Assembly: GCA_934456315.1 (NCBI GenBank)
Contig: CAKSHG010000138.1
Span: 1-6,214, forward strand
DNA: 6,214 nucleotides
DNA from: an uncultured Oscillospiraceae bacterium
GTDB lineage: Bacteria > Bacillota > Clostridia > Oscillospirales > Ruminococcaceae
Reading direction: 5' to 3'
Within the stretch, counting starts at the first letter, position 1, and every line of letters starts with the position of its first letter. Positions 1 to 5,203 of the stretch are shown here, piece after piece. The notes under the pieces were generated by a model. That model saw nothing but the letters and a program-made list of their open reading frames with translations. It ran no database searches and was not told the origin of the DNA. The translations under genes were made by a program, and so were the position numbers.

Positions 1-84
1 AATATAAATAATAAAGACCCCGGCAGCATGTCGCTGGACGAGCTGCTGGCGTATGCACAGAAGCAAAAGGAGAAGAAAAGCTAA
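1..84 (+). CDS. C-terminal end of an upstream gene, possibly DNA primase DnaG (partial)
   Basis: An open frame runs from the window edge through 27 codons to TAA at 82-84. The visible peptide ends in a short acidic/leucine helix followed by a lysine-rich tail ([17 protein letters not shown]). The stop shares its last base with the ATG of the next gene (TAATG), so the two are almost certainly co-transcribed and probably translationally coupled. In Firmicutes the gene just upstream of the primary sigma factor is usually dnaG, in the rpsU-dnaG-rpoD type operon, and a charged helical tail is compatible with a primase C-terminus. That identity is inferred from position; no diagnostic primase motif lies inside the window. 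Confidence 0.6.
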   Translation, partial: NINNKDPGSMSLDELLAYAQKQKEKKS

Positions 85-1175
85 TGACAGAGAACAACGG
101 AGGAGCAACAACTCTGCGCGAGCTGCTCACGCAGGGCAAGCAGAAGGGCAGCCTGACCACAAAGGAGATAACAGACGTCCTCGAGGAACTCAACTTCGAC
201 GCGGAGCAGATAAACGGCATCTACGAAGAGCTTGAGAACATGAACATAAAGATCGTGGACGACTACACCGCCGACCTTGATATCGACAACCTCATCGACC
301 TTGCCGAAACAGAGAGCGCCGACGATAATTATGACGCGGACGGAATGCTCGCCGACGACTCGGTGAAGCTCTACCTCAAGGAGATAGGCCGTATCCCTCT
401 GCTCACCACTGAGGAAGAAATAAAGCTCGCAGAGCGCATGGCGAACGGCGACCCCGCCGCAAAAAAGCGCCTTAGCGAAGCGAACCTCCGTCTGGTGGTA
501 AGTATCGCGAAGAAGTACGTCAGACGCGGCATGCAGTTCCTGGACCTTATCCAGGAGGGCAACCTCGGACTCATCAAGGCGGTGGACAAGTTCGACTACA
601 CCAAGGGGTTCAAGTTCTCTACCTACGCTACATGGTGGATAAGGCAGTCGATAACCCGCGCCATCGCCGACCAGGCGCGTACTATACGCATTCCGGTGCA
701 CATGGTGGAAACCATCACCAAGGTCAAGAAGATGCAGAGCCAGCTACTCCACGCAAACGGCTACGAGCCTACCGAGGACGAGATCGCCGAGAAGCTCAAC
801 ATGCCGCTTGACAAGGTACGCGAGATAATCCGCATCGCACAGGACCCTGTTTCCCTGGAAACACCTATCGGCGAGGAGGAGGACAGCCACCTCGGCGACT
901 TCATTCCCGACGAGGACGCTCCCGCGCCCGCTGACGAGGCGTGCAACAGCGTGCTCAAGCAGACCATCGGCGAGGTACTCGACACGCTGACCGAGCGTGA
1001 AAAGCGCGTCATAATCCTGCGGTTCGGTCTTATCGACGGCAGGCAGAGAACGCTCGAGGAGGTAGGTCAGGAATTCCAGGTAACGCGCGAGCGTATCAGA
1101 CAGATAGAAACCAAGGCGCTGCGCAAGCTCCGTCACCCCACCCGCAGCAAAAAGCTCAAGGACTTCCTTGAATGA
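84..1175 (+). CDS. rpoD: RNA polymerase primary sigma factor RpoD/SigA (first, canonical copy)
   Basis: A 363-residue group 1 sigma-70 factor, which directs RNA polymerase to housekeeping promoters. Domains in order: a Bacillus-type region 1.1 (about 10-60), an acidic linker (60-92), region 1.2 (92-125), region 2 (about 130-205) with the core-binding [17 protein letters not shown], the melting motif [16 protein letters not shown] (177-192) and [13 protein letters not shown], region 3 (210-285) with [16 protein letters not shown], and region 4 with the helix-turn-helix [20 protein letters not shown] (323-342). Residues matching the E. coli -10 readers Q437/T440 are Q188/T191; the -35 readers R584/E585/Q589 are R335/E336/Q340. 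The tail [13 protein letters not shown] is the usual primary-sigma ending. The start is ATG at 84, with AAAAGGAG at 65-72 (11-base spacing) inside the upstream gene. Small departures from the family consensus are F176 for Tyr and T343 for Ala after RQIE. Length is typical for a Firmicute SigA. Confidence 0.97.
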   Translation: MTENNGGATTLRELLTQGKQKGSLTTKEITDVLEELNFDAEQINGIYEELENMNIKIVDDYTADLDIDNLIDLAETESADDNYDADGMLADDSVKLYLKEIGRIPLLTTEEEIKLAERMANGDPAAKKRLSEANLRLVVSIAKKYVRRGMQFLDLIQEGNLGLIKAVDKFDYTKGFKFSTYATWWIRQSITRAIADQARTIRIPVHMVETITKVKKMQSQLLHANGYEPTEDEIAEKLNMPLDKVREIIRIAQDPVSLETPIGEEEDSHLGDFIPDEDAPAPADEACNSVLKQTIGEVLDTLTEREKRVIILRFGLIDGRQRTLEEVGQEFQVTRERIRQIETKALRKLRHPTRSKKLKDFLE

Positions 1176-1219
1176 CCTACATATTGAAACGCTCCGTTCA
1201 TAACTGGAAAGGATAAAAA

Positions 1220-2290
1220 ATGAGCAACGCAAAAGTTATCAGCGAACTTCTTGAACGCGGAAAACAGAGCGGCAAGCTCTCTACCAAAGAGATAACCGAC
1301 GCTATCGAGGAAATGGAGATCGACGCCGACGAAATAAACCGGATATACGACGAGCTTGAAGCCAACAACATCGAAATAGTTGACGATATCGCTTCCGACG
1401 ACCTCAACAGCGCGCTGGACTACACCTCCGAGGACGATTCGGATTATTCCTCCGAGGGAATGTCCACCGACGACCCGGTAAAGCTCCACCTGAAAGAGAT
1501 AGGAAAGATACCGCTGCTGTCCGCCGAGGAAGAGATACAGCTCGCGGAAAAAATAAGCGCCGGCGACGAGTACGCCCGCGACCGGCTCATCGAGGCGAAC
1601 CTGCGCCTGGTAGTCAGCATCGCGAAGCACTTCGTCGGGCGTGGAATGCCGTTCCTCGACCTGATCCAGGAAGGATACATCGGGCTTATCAAGGCGGTCG
1701 AGAAGTTCGACCACACCAAGGGCTACAAGTTCTCGACCTACGCGACTTGGTGGATACGTCAGTCCATTTCCCGCGCCATCGCAGACCAGGCGCGCACTAT
1801 ACGCATTCCGGTGCACATGGTCGAAACCATCACCAAGGTCAAGAAGGCGCAGAACATGCTGCTGCACAAGAACGGTCACGAGCCTACCGTCGAGGAGGTC
1901 GCAAAGGAGCTCAACATGACTCCCGAGCGCGTCCGCGAGGTCATTCGAATCGCGCAGGATCCCGTTTCGCTTGAGGCGCCCGTCGGCGAGGAGGAGGACA
2001 GCTTCCTCGGGGATTTCATTCCTGATGAGGACGCTCCGTCTCCCATCGACACCGCAATGCAGTCCGTTTTCAAGGACGAGCTGAACAAGGCGCTGAACAC
2101 CCTCCCGGAGCGGGAGCGCGACGTGCTGAAATTCCGCTACGGAGTCGGCTACGACCGCTCGCACACTCTCGAGGAGGTCGGCAAGGAGTTCAACGTCACC
2201 CGCGAGCGTATCCGCCAGATAGAGGCAAAGGCGCTCCGCAAGCTCCGCCAGCAGTCCCGCAGCAAGAATCTGAAAATGTTCCTGGACTGA
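1220..2290 (+). CDS. rpoD: Second RpoD/SigA-type sigma factor, tandem paralog (group 1 or group 2)
   Basis: A complete 356-residue sigma-70 factor, homologous to its upstream neighbour over its whole length including region 1.1 (about 5-56). Over the ungapped core from region 1.2 to the start of region 3 I count 100 of 125 identical residues. The -10/-35 recognition elements persist: [16 protein letters not shown] (170-185) and [20 protein letters not shown] (316-335). Drift from the primary-sigma consensus is clear: HFVGRGMPF in region 2.1, QEGYIG for QEGNLG, FDHTKG for FDYTKG, Ser184 where the -12 reader Thr normally sits, FLGDF for [15 protein letters not shown] for the usual RFGL-DGR stretch, and a [13 protein letters not shown] tail. 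AAAGGA lies 6 bases before the ATG. Only 44 bp separate it from the first copy, with no terminator and no convincing promoter, so it is probably co-transcribed. It is intact, so either a second housekeeping sigma or a group 2 alternative; sequence alone cannot decide. Confidence 0.93.
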   Translation: MSNAKVISELLERGKQSGKLSTKEITDAIEEMEIDADEINRIYDELEANNIEIVDDIASDDLNSALDYTSEDDSDYSSEGMSTDDPVKLHLKEIGKIPLLSAEEEIQLAEKISAGDEYARDRLIEANLRLVVSIAKHFVGRGMPFLDLIQEGYIGLIKAVEKFDHTKGYKFSTYATWWIRQSISRAIADQARTIRIPVHMVETITKVKKAQNMLLHKNGHEPTVEEVAKELNMTPERVREVIRIAQDPVSLEAPVGEEEDSFLGDFIPDEDAPSPIDTAMQSVFKDELNKALNTLPERERDVLKFRYGVGYDRSHTLEEVGKEFNVTRERIRQIEAKALRKLRQQSRSKNLKMFLD

Positions 2291-2329
2291 TACAGAAAAG
2301 TGCTTCACCAGGCTGTTAAGAAAAGTGAG

Positions 2330-2360
2330 ACCCGAGCCGGAATCGGCTCGGGTTTAATTT
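2330..2360. terminator. Bidirectional intrinsic terminator between sigma operon and LacI gene
   Basis: A perfect 10-bp stem, acccgagccg (2330-2339) with cggctcgggt (2344-2353), closes a GAAT tetraloop and is followed on the + strand by TTTAATTT. It lies 39 bases after the second sigma gene and about 5 bases beyond the stop of the convergent LacI gene. Read on the - strand the stem is followed after five bases by TTTTCTT, so it can end both transcripts. Confidence 0.88.
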
Positions 2361-3390
2361 ATGCTTCGTTGAGATTCTTCACGCTTCCGCGGCGTACCAG
2401 CTTTCCGGTGACCAGCGTGCGGCCGCGGCGGTAGTTACCGTCGCGTATCTTGTGGAGGATTATGTCCACCGCTTCGGTGCTCATCACGCGGCTGTTGACG
2501 TCTATCGTCGTCAGGCGCGGATTGCATATCGTTGAGTAGATGTGGTTATCGTAGCCCACCACGGAGATGTCGTCCGGCACGGAGTATCCCGCGGATTTCA
2601 GCTGATTCACGAGCTTGTAGGCGGTTTCGTCGCAGTTGCAGACGAACGCGGTCGGCATGTCGTTCGGGAGCGTGAACTCCGGGAAGATGTCGCTCTCGTT
2701 GCTGCGGTCCCCTATCACCCAGTCCTGGCGGAGGGGTATGCGGTTCTCCAGCAGCGCCTTGTAATACCCAAGGTACCTGTCCTGAATGGAGCTGGTCGAC
2801 CCTATACTTCCCAGGAAGCCTATCCGGCGGTGTCCGTTCTCGATGAGGTGGCTAGTCAGCATGTAGGAACCGTAGAAGCTGTCGGAAAGCACCGAATCAA
2901 CATCATCCCTTCTTCCGTAGAAATCCAGGAACACGGTCGGCAGTTCGTATTTCATCAGGCGGTCGATGTACTCCTCGGAAAGCTGCCCCAGCACTATCAG
3001 CCCGTCCACCTTGTGGTCCAGCACGGAGTTCGGTACCTCCTCGGCGGTGCCCGGTTCGGTCAGGCTCTTGTTCGCCACCATCTCCAGCATGCCGTAGTAG
3101 TTCTGATTCTGGAGCAGCTCCACAATGTTTCGGTAAACTATCCAGTAGAATGAGCTTGCGTCGCTGATGAAGTGCTCCGCCACGATTATGCCGATGTTGT
3201 AGGTCAGCCCGTCCTTCGCGCCATGGGAGCCTGCGTGCACGCGGTATCCCATCTCGGTCGCTTTCTGCTTTATCCGCTCGCGTAGCTCCATGCTCACACC
3301 GTCGCGGTCGCCCAGCGCCTTGGATACGGTAACGGTGCTGACGTTCATAACCTTTGCGATATCGCTCATTGTAACAGCTTTTTTGGTCAT
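2359..3390 (-). CDS. LacI/GalR-family transcriptional regulator
   Basis: A 343-residue cytoplasmic repressor-type protein. The N-terminal LacI helix-turn-helix is clear (about 7-50: TMSDIAKVMNVSTVTVSKAL, then a recognition/third helix ending MGYR). It is followed by a periplasmic-binding-protein-like sensor domain starting at IGIIVAEHF (66-74), with DGLIVLG (129-135), HLIENGHRRIGFLGS (181-195), RYLGYYKAL (205-213), DDISVVGYDN (273-282) and the effector-domain end PRLTTIDV (291-298). The tail VTGKLVRRGSVKNL is typical of LacI members from Clostridia. The hinge after MGYR lacks the usual PN-x-x-ARxL helix. The start is ATG at 3390, not the TTG at 3396, because AAAGGA sits 7 bases before the ATG but only 1 base before the TTG. 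No sugar transporter or enzyme gene is adjacent, so the ligand and regulon are unknown; autoregulation is plausible. Confidence 0.93.
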   Translation of the reverse strand: MTKKAVTMSDIAKVMNVSTVTVSKALGDRDGVSMELRERIKQKATEMGYRVHAGSHGAKDGLTYNIGIIVAEHFISDASSFYWIVYRNIVELLQNQNYYGMLEMVANKSLTEPGTAEEVPNSVLDHKVDGLIVLGQLSEEYIDRLMKYELPTVFLDFYGRRDDVDSVLSDSFYGSYMLTSHLIENGHRRIGFLGSIGSTSSIQDRYLGYYKALLENRIPLRQDWVIGDRSNESDIFPEFTLPNDMPTAFVCNCDETAYKLVNQLKSAGYSVPDDISVVGYDNHIYSTICNPRLTTIDVNSRVMSTEAVDIILHKIRDGNYRRGRTLVTGKLVRRGSVKNLNEA

Positions 3391-3397
3391 ATTCAAA

Positions 3398-3403
3398 TCC
3401 TTT
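3398..3403 (-). promoter_or_regulatory. Ribosome binding site that sets the LacI-family start
   Basis: AAAGGA on the - strand, 7 bases before ATG at 3390-3388. An in-frame TTG at 3396 would leave a single spacer base, too close for normal initiation, so the ATG start is preferred. Confidence 0.75.
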
Positions 3404-3422
3404 CGGCGTTCAGAACAAATTA

Positions 3423-3432
3423 AGTATATACT
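3423..3432. promoter_or_regulatory. Possible operator palindrome at the LacI-gene transcription start
   Basis: AGTATATACT is a perfect 10-bp palindrome located just downstream of the predicted -10 box, across the expected transcription start. That is a typical place for an autorepression operator. It lacks the central CG common in LacI-family operators, and palindromes arise easily in AT-rich DNA, so this is tentative. Confidence 0.25.
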
Positions 3433-3435
3433 AAT

Positions 3436-3464
3436 ATTTTAAGTAATTTCGTGCAATTTGTAAA
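3436..3464 (-). promoter_or_regulatory. SigA-type promoter of the LacI-family gene
   Basis: On the - strand, TTTACA (3464-3459) and TAAAAT (3441-3436) each differ from the SigA consensus by one base and are 17 bp apart. Transcription would start near 3429, giving a leader of about 40 bases before the ATG at 3390. The surrounding DNA is strongly AT-rich compared with the flanking genes. Confidence 0.7.
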
Positions 3465-3508
3465 TAAGCTGATTTAACAAAATTTAGCGTTATTTTTTGT
3501 ACAAATTG
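3454..3508. repeat. Inverted repeat spanning the LacI-gene upstream region
   Basis: caatttgta (3454-3462) and its exact reverse complement tacaaattg (3500-3508) are separated by 37 bases. The first arm overlaps the -35 box of the LacI promoter. The second arm lies partly within a perfect 10-bp palindrome, TTTGTACAAA (3496-3505). The first arm is likewise the core of a near-palindrome, ATTTGTAAAT (3456-3465). Two similar sites about 46 bp apart could be paired operators in this divergent intergenic region; function is inferred only. Confidence 0.35.
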
Positions 3509-3586
3509 TCTTAAAAGTCGGCATCTCACGAAAGGTGGAACCTTTTTCCGGGCTGCGGAATAATATGGGGCAGTAAGGAAAGCGGG

Positions 3587-3763
3587 GTGAGGCTGTTGAG
3601 AAAACCCAGAAAGCGGAAGCGCCGCTGCGGGATAGGCGCTGCGCTGGCGGTCGCGGCATTTTTCGGGGCGGTGATGTGTATTTCGTTCTTCTCGCTCAAG
3701 GTGCTGCTCTTCGCGGTCGCGTTCCTGCTGATAGTCATCGGCATTTTCCTGCTGAAATGCTGA
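3587..3763 (+). CDS. Small basic two-helix membrane protein, upstream partner of spoVM
   Basis: A 58-residue protein starting at GTG (3587) with AAGGA 7 bases upstream (3575-3579) and ending at TGA 3761-3763. The N-terminus is very basic (nine Arg/Lys among residues 2-13), followed by two hydrophobic segments, about 16-35 and 38-56, with only a short SLK turn between them, and a final Cys58. Three cysteines are visible (14, 31, 58). The layout predicts a helical hairpin in the cytoplasmic membrane with a positively charged cytosolic N-terminus. It lies 18 bp before spoVM with no terminator between them, so a shared transcript and a sporulation-related role are plausible. I do not recognise a named family. 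The good ribosome binding site, the hydrophobic pattern and the tight linkage argue for a real gene. Confidence 0.72.
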   Translation: MRLLRKPRKRKRRCGIGAALAVAAFFGAVMCISFFSLKVLLFAVAFLLIVIGIFLLKC

Positions 3764-3781
3764 TTCTGGAAAGGAGTACAT

Positions 3782-3868
3782 ATGAAGATAGTTGTTCTGA
3801 AAAGTCCGAAGCTCTTCGCGGGGCTGCTTAGGGCGATGTTCGGAATAAAGAAAATGCCCGTGGAGTAA
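3782..3868 (+). CDS. spoVM: Stage V sporulation protein M (SpoVM)
   Basis: A 28-residue peptide, MKIVVLKSPKLFAGLLRAMF then GIKKMPVE, started by ATG with AAAGGAG 5 bases upstream (3770-3776). Against the 26-residue B. subtilis SpoVM it aligns without gaps and keeps K2, K7, P9, K10, G14, R17, A18, M19 and G21. In the family, SpoVM is an amphipathic helix that inserts shallowly into the convex outer forespore membrane, recruits the coat-base ATPase SpoIVA and is needed for coat and cortex formation; P9 is known to matter for localisation. The C-terminus differs from and is two residues longer than the Bacillus protein. It follows the small membrane-protein gene as the second gene of the unit. 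In Bacillus spoVM is SigE-dependent; I found no convincing SigE box upstream here. Confidence 0.9.
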   Translation: MKIVVLKSPKLFAGLLRAMFGIKKMPVE

Positions 3869-3886
3869 TTGAGAAGGATTACTCCA
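3861..3886 (+). other. RNA hairpin folded over the spoVM stop codon
   Basis: tggagtaat (3861-3869) pairs perfectly with attactcca (3878-3886) around an 8-base loop. The spoVM TAA lies inside the 5' arm. No T-run follows, so this is not a simple terminator. It could stabilise the 3' end of a very short mRNA or act at termination of translation; both are inference. Confidence 0.5.
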
Positions 3887-3907
3887 GGGCTTGCCGGACG
3901 ACAATGA

Positions 3908-3952
3908 GCCGCATGACGACAGGAACGCACCTGCCGTCGTGCGGCATTTTTT
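3908..3952 (+). terminator. Intrinsic terminator of the spoVM unit
   Basis: A 16-position stem, 3908-3923 with 3930-3945, has one G-U pair and one A-C mismatch, closes a 6-base loop (aacgca), and is followed by ATTTTTT (3946-3952). It lies 39 bases after the spoVM stop and cleanly separates the unit from rsmH. Confidence 0.9.
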
Positions 3953-3982
3953 CACGAGCCGTACAGCCCGGAGCGTTATTCT

Positions 3983-4006
3983 GGCGGCGCGTCTGCCGCC
4001 GATTTT
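3983..4006 (+). terminator. Possible secondary terminator hairpin before rsmH
   Basis: ggcggc (3983-3988) pairs with gccgcc (3995-4000) across a gcgtct loop, followed by GATTTT. It stands between the spoVM terminator and the rsmH -35 box and may act as a backup barrier to read-through. The stem is short and the T-run weak. Confidence 0.4.
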
Positions 4007-4016
4007 AGCGTGCTAC

Positions 4017-4045
4017 TTGACAATTCCACAAAAACATTATACAAT
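4017..4045 (+). promoter_or_regulatory. SigA-type promoter of the rsmH-like gene
   Basis: A perfect -35 TTGACA (4017-4022), a 17-bp spacer and TACAAT (4040-4045, one mismatch to TATAAT). The expected start near 4052 leaves a leader of about 23 bases with AAAGGA at 4063-4068. This is the strongest promoter match in the window and indicates independent housekeeping expression. Confidence 0.85.
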
Positions 4046-4074
4046 AGAATCACATCAAACTGAAAGGAATCATC

Positions 4075-5130
4075 ATGGAAAACGGAGAAGTACAGCACAA
4101 GCGCCGGGTAAGGTACTCCGGCACCCACCCCAGACGTTTCGAAGAAAAATACAAGGAGCTCAATCCCGAAAAATACGCCAAGGATATCGAGCACATCATC
4201 TCCCGCGGAGCAACTCCGGCGGGAATGCACATTTCAATTATGGTGAACGAGATACTGGAATTCCTCGACATCAAGCCGGGACAGACCGGGCTGGACGCCA
4301 CGCTCGGCTACGGCGGACACACCCGCGCCATGCTCGACAAGCTCCAGGGAAGCGGGCACATCTACGCGCTGGACGTAGACCCCATCGAATCCGAAAAGAC
4401 CAGAAAGCGGCTCAGCGACCTCGGCTACGGCGACGATATCCTGACCGTAAGGCTCCAGAATTTCGCCGATATCGACAAGGTCGTCGCGGACACCGGAAAG
4501 AAATTTGATTTCGTGCTCGCCGACCTCGGAGTAAGCTCCATGCAGATAGACAATCCTGAGCGCGGATTTTCCTACAAGGTGGACGGCCCGCTCGACCTGC
4601 GCATGAACCCCAGGAAGGGCAAGAGCGGCGCGGAACGCCTCCAGGAGCTGACCTACGCGGAAATAGTCGGCATGCTGACCGAAAATTCCGACGAACCCTA
4701 CGCCGAGCAGATAGCCCGCACGATAATGCGCTACCGCAACAAGGGAGTGTATATCGCGACCACCACGCAGCTGCGCGAGTGCATAACGGAGGCGCTGTCG
4801 TTCCTCCCGAAAAACGAGCAGAAGGAAACCATCAAGAAATCCTGCCAGCGGACGTTCCAGGCGATACGCATCGACGTCAACAGCGAATTTGAAGTGCTGT
4901 ACGCGTTCCTGGACAAGCTCCCGGACGTGCTCGCGCCCGGTGGCAGAGCCGCTATCCTGACGTTCCATTCCGGCGAGGACAGGCTGGTGAAGCGCTCGTT
5001 CAAGGAGCTGCACCGAGCCGGTGTCTACAGCGACGTCGCCCGGGACGTTATCCGCCCCACCCCGGAGGAATGCGTAAGGAACAGCCGCTCAAAGTCCACC
5101 AAGATGAGGTGGGCGATAAGAGCCGAATAA
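4075..5130 (+). CDS. rsmH: RsmH/MraW-type 16S rRNA (cytosine-N4)-methyltransferase, divergent paralog type
   Basis: A 351-residue cytoplasmic SAM-dependent methyltransferase of the MraW family, whose characterised members methylate N4 of C1402 in the 16S rRNA decoding centre. Family signatures in order: the SAM loop DATLGYGGHT (74-83), ALDVDP (98-103), DLGVSSMQIDNPERGFSY (150-167), GPLDLRMN (171-178), RTFQAIRIDVNSEFE (259-273), PGGRAAILTFHSGEDRLVK (288-306) and a basic end NSRSKSTKMRW (336-346). Two traits set it apart from textbook RsmH: about 50 extra N-terminal residues before the GMHISIMVNEIL segment, and FHSGEDR in place of FHSLEDR. It stands alone on its own promoter and terminator rather than with mraZ/ftsL in the division and cell-wall cluster, so the genome may also hold a canonical copy. 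AAAGGA 6 bases before the ATG supports the start. Family membership is certain; the exact rRNA target is inferred. Confidence 0.92.
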   Translation: MENGEVQHKRRVRYSGTHPRRFEEKYKELNPEKYAKDIEHIISRGATPAGMHISIMVNEILEFLDIKPGQTGLDATLGYGGHTRAMLDKLQGSGHIYALDVDPIESEKTRKRLSDLGYGDDILTVRLQNFADIDKVVADTGKKFDFVLADLGVSSMQIDNPERGFSYKVDGPLDLRMNPRKGKSGAERLQELTYAEIVGMLTENSDEPYAEQIARTIMRYRNKGVYIATTTQLRECITEALSFLPKNEQKETIKKSCQRTFQAIRIDVNSEFEVLYAFLDKLPDVLAPGGRAAILTFHSGEDRLVKRSFKELHRAGVYSDVARDVIRPTPEECVRNSRSKSTKMRWAIRAE

Positions 5131-5134
5131 ACCC

Positions 5135-5169
5135 CGCCCTGCAAGGCAGAAGCCCTGCAGGGCGCTTTT
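5135..5169. terminator. Terminator after rsmH, shared with the convergent oxidoreductase gene
   Basis: cgccctgca (5135-5143) pairs perfectly with tgcagggcg (5156-5164) around a 12-base loop that can form three further pairs, followed by CTTTTCT. It begins 4 bases after the rsmH stop. On the - strand the same stem is followed by GGGTTTATT, so weaker termination of the opposing gene, about 40 bases away, is possible. Confidence 0.85.
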
Positions 5170-5203
5170 CTGTGCTATTGCAGAACGACTTGGGATATGG
5201 CAT

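Noticed and set aside
81..701. Long - strand open frame opposite the first sigma gene
   Set aside because: Antisense shadow of the sigma coding sequence; no recognisable protein and no supporting ribosome binding site was found.
1176..1219. Possible separate promoter between the two sigma genes
   Set aside because: TTGAAA occurs, but no -10-like hexamer lies 16-18 bp downstream; co-transcription is the simpler reading.
1133..2308. A 391-codon open frame on the - strand opposite the second sigma gene
   Set aside because: It mirrors a well-conserved sigma factor in the opposite frame, as expected where codon third positions are GC-rich. Its translation shows no domain, and it overlaps the end of the first sigma gene as well.
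2294..2327. 9-bp direct repeat agaaaagtg (2294-2302 and 2319-2327) after the second sigma gene
   Set aside because: Short, AT/purine-rich and isolated; no evidence of a mobile element or binding array.
2542..3153. 203-codon + strand open frame inside the LacI-family gene
   Set aside because: Shadow of the - strand LacI gene; composition follows the antisense of that gene.
3391..3396. TTG at 3396 as start of the LacI-family gene
   Set aside because: Only one base would separate it from AAAGGA; the ATG at 3390 has the normal 7-base spacing.
3509..3586. Search for a SigE/SigK sporulation promoter upstream of the spoVM unit
   Set aside because: GAATAATAT at 3558-3566 loosely resembles a SigE -10 element, but no matching -35 is at the right distance. 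A short hairpin aaaggt-gga-accttt (3531-3545) is too small to call.
3431..3955. 174-codon - strand open frame across the spoVM region
   Set aside because: It runs through the spoVM terminator, the spoVM unit and the LacI promoter, has low-complexity composition and no known motif; the + strand small genes explain the region better.
3891..4508. 205-codon + strand open frame overlapping the start of rsmH
   Set aside because: It begins just before the spoVM terminator, reads through the rsmH promoter, and continues in a different frame from the clearly homologous methyltransferase.
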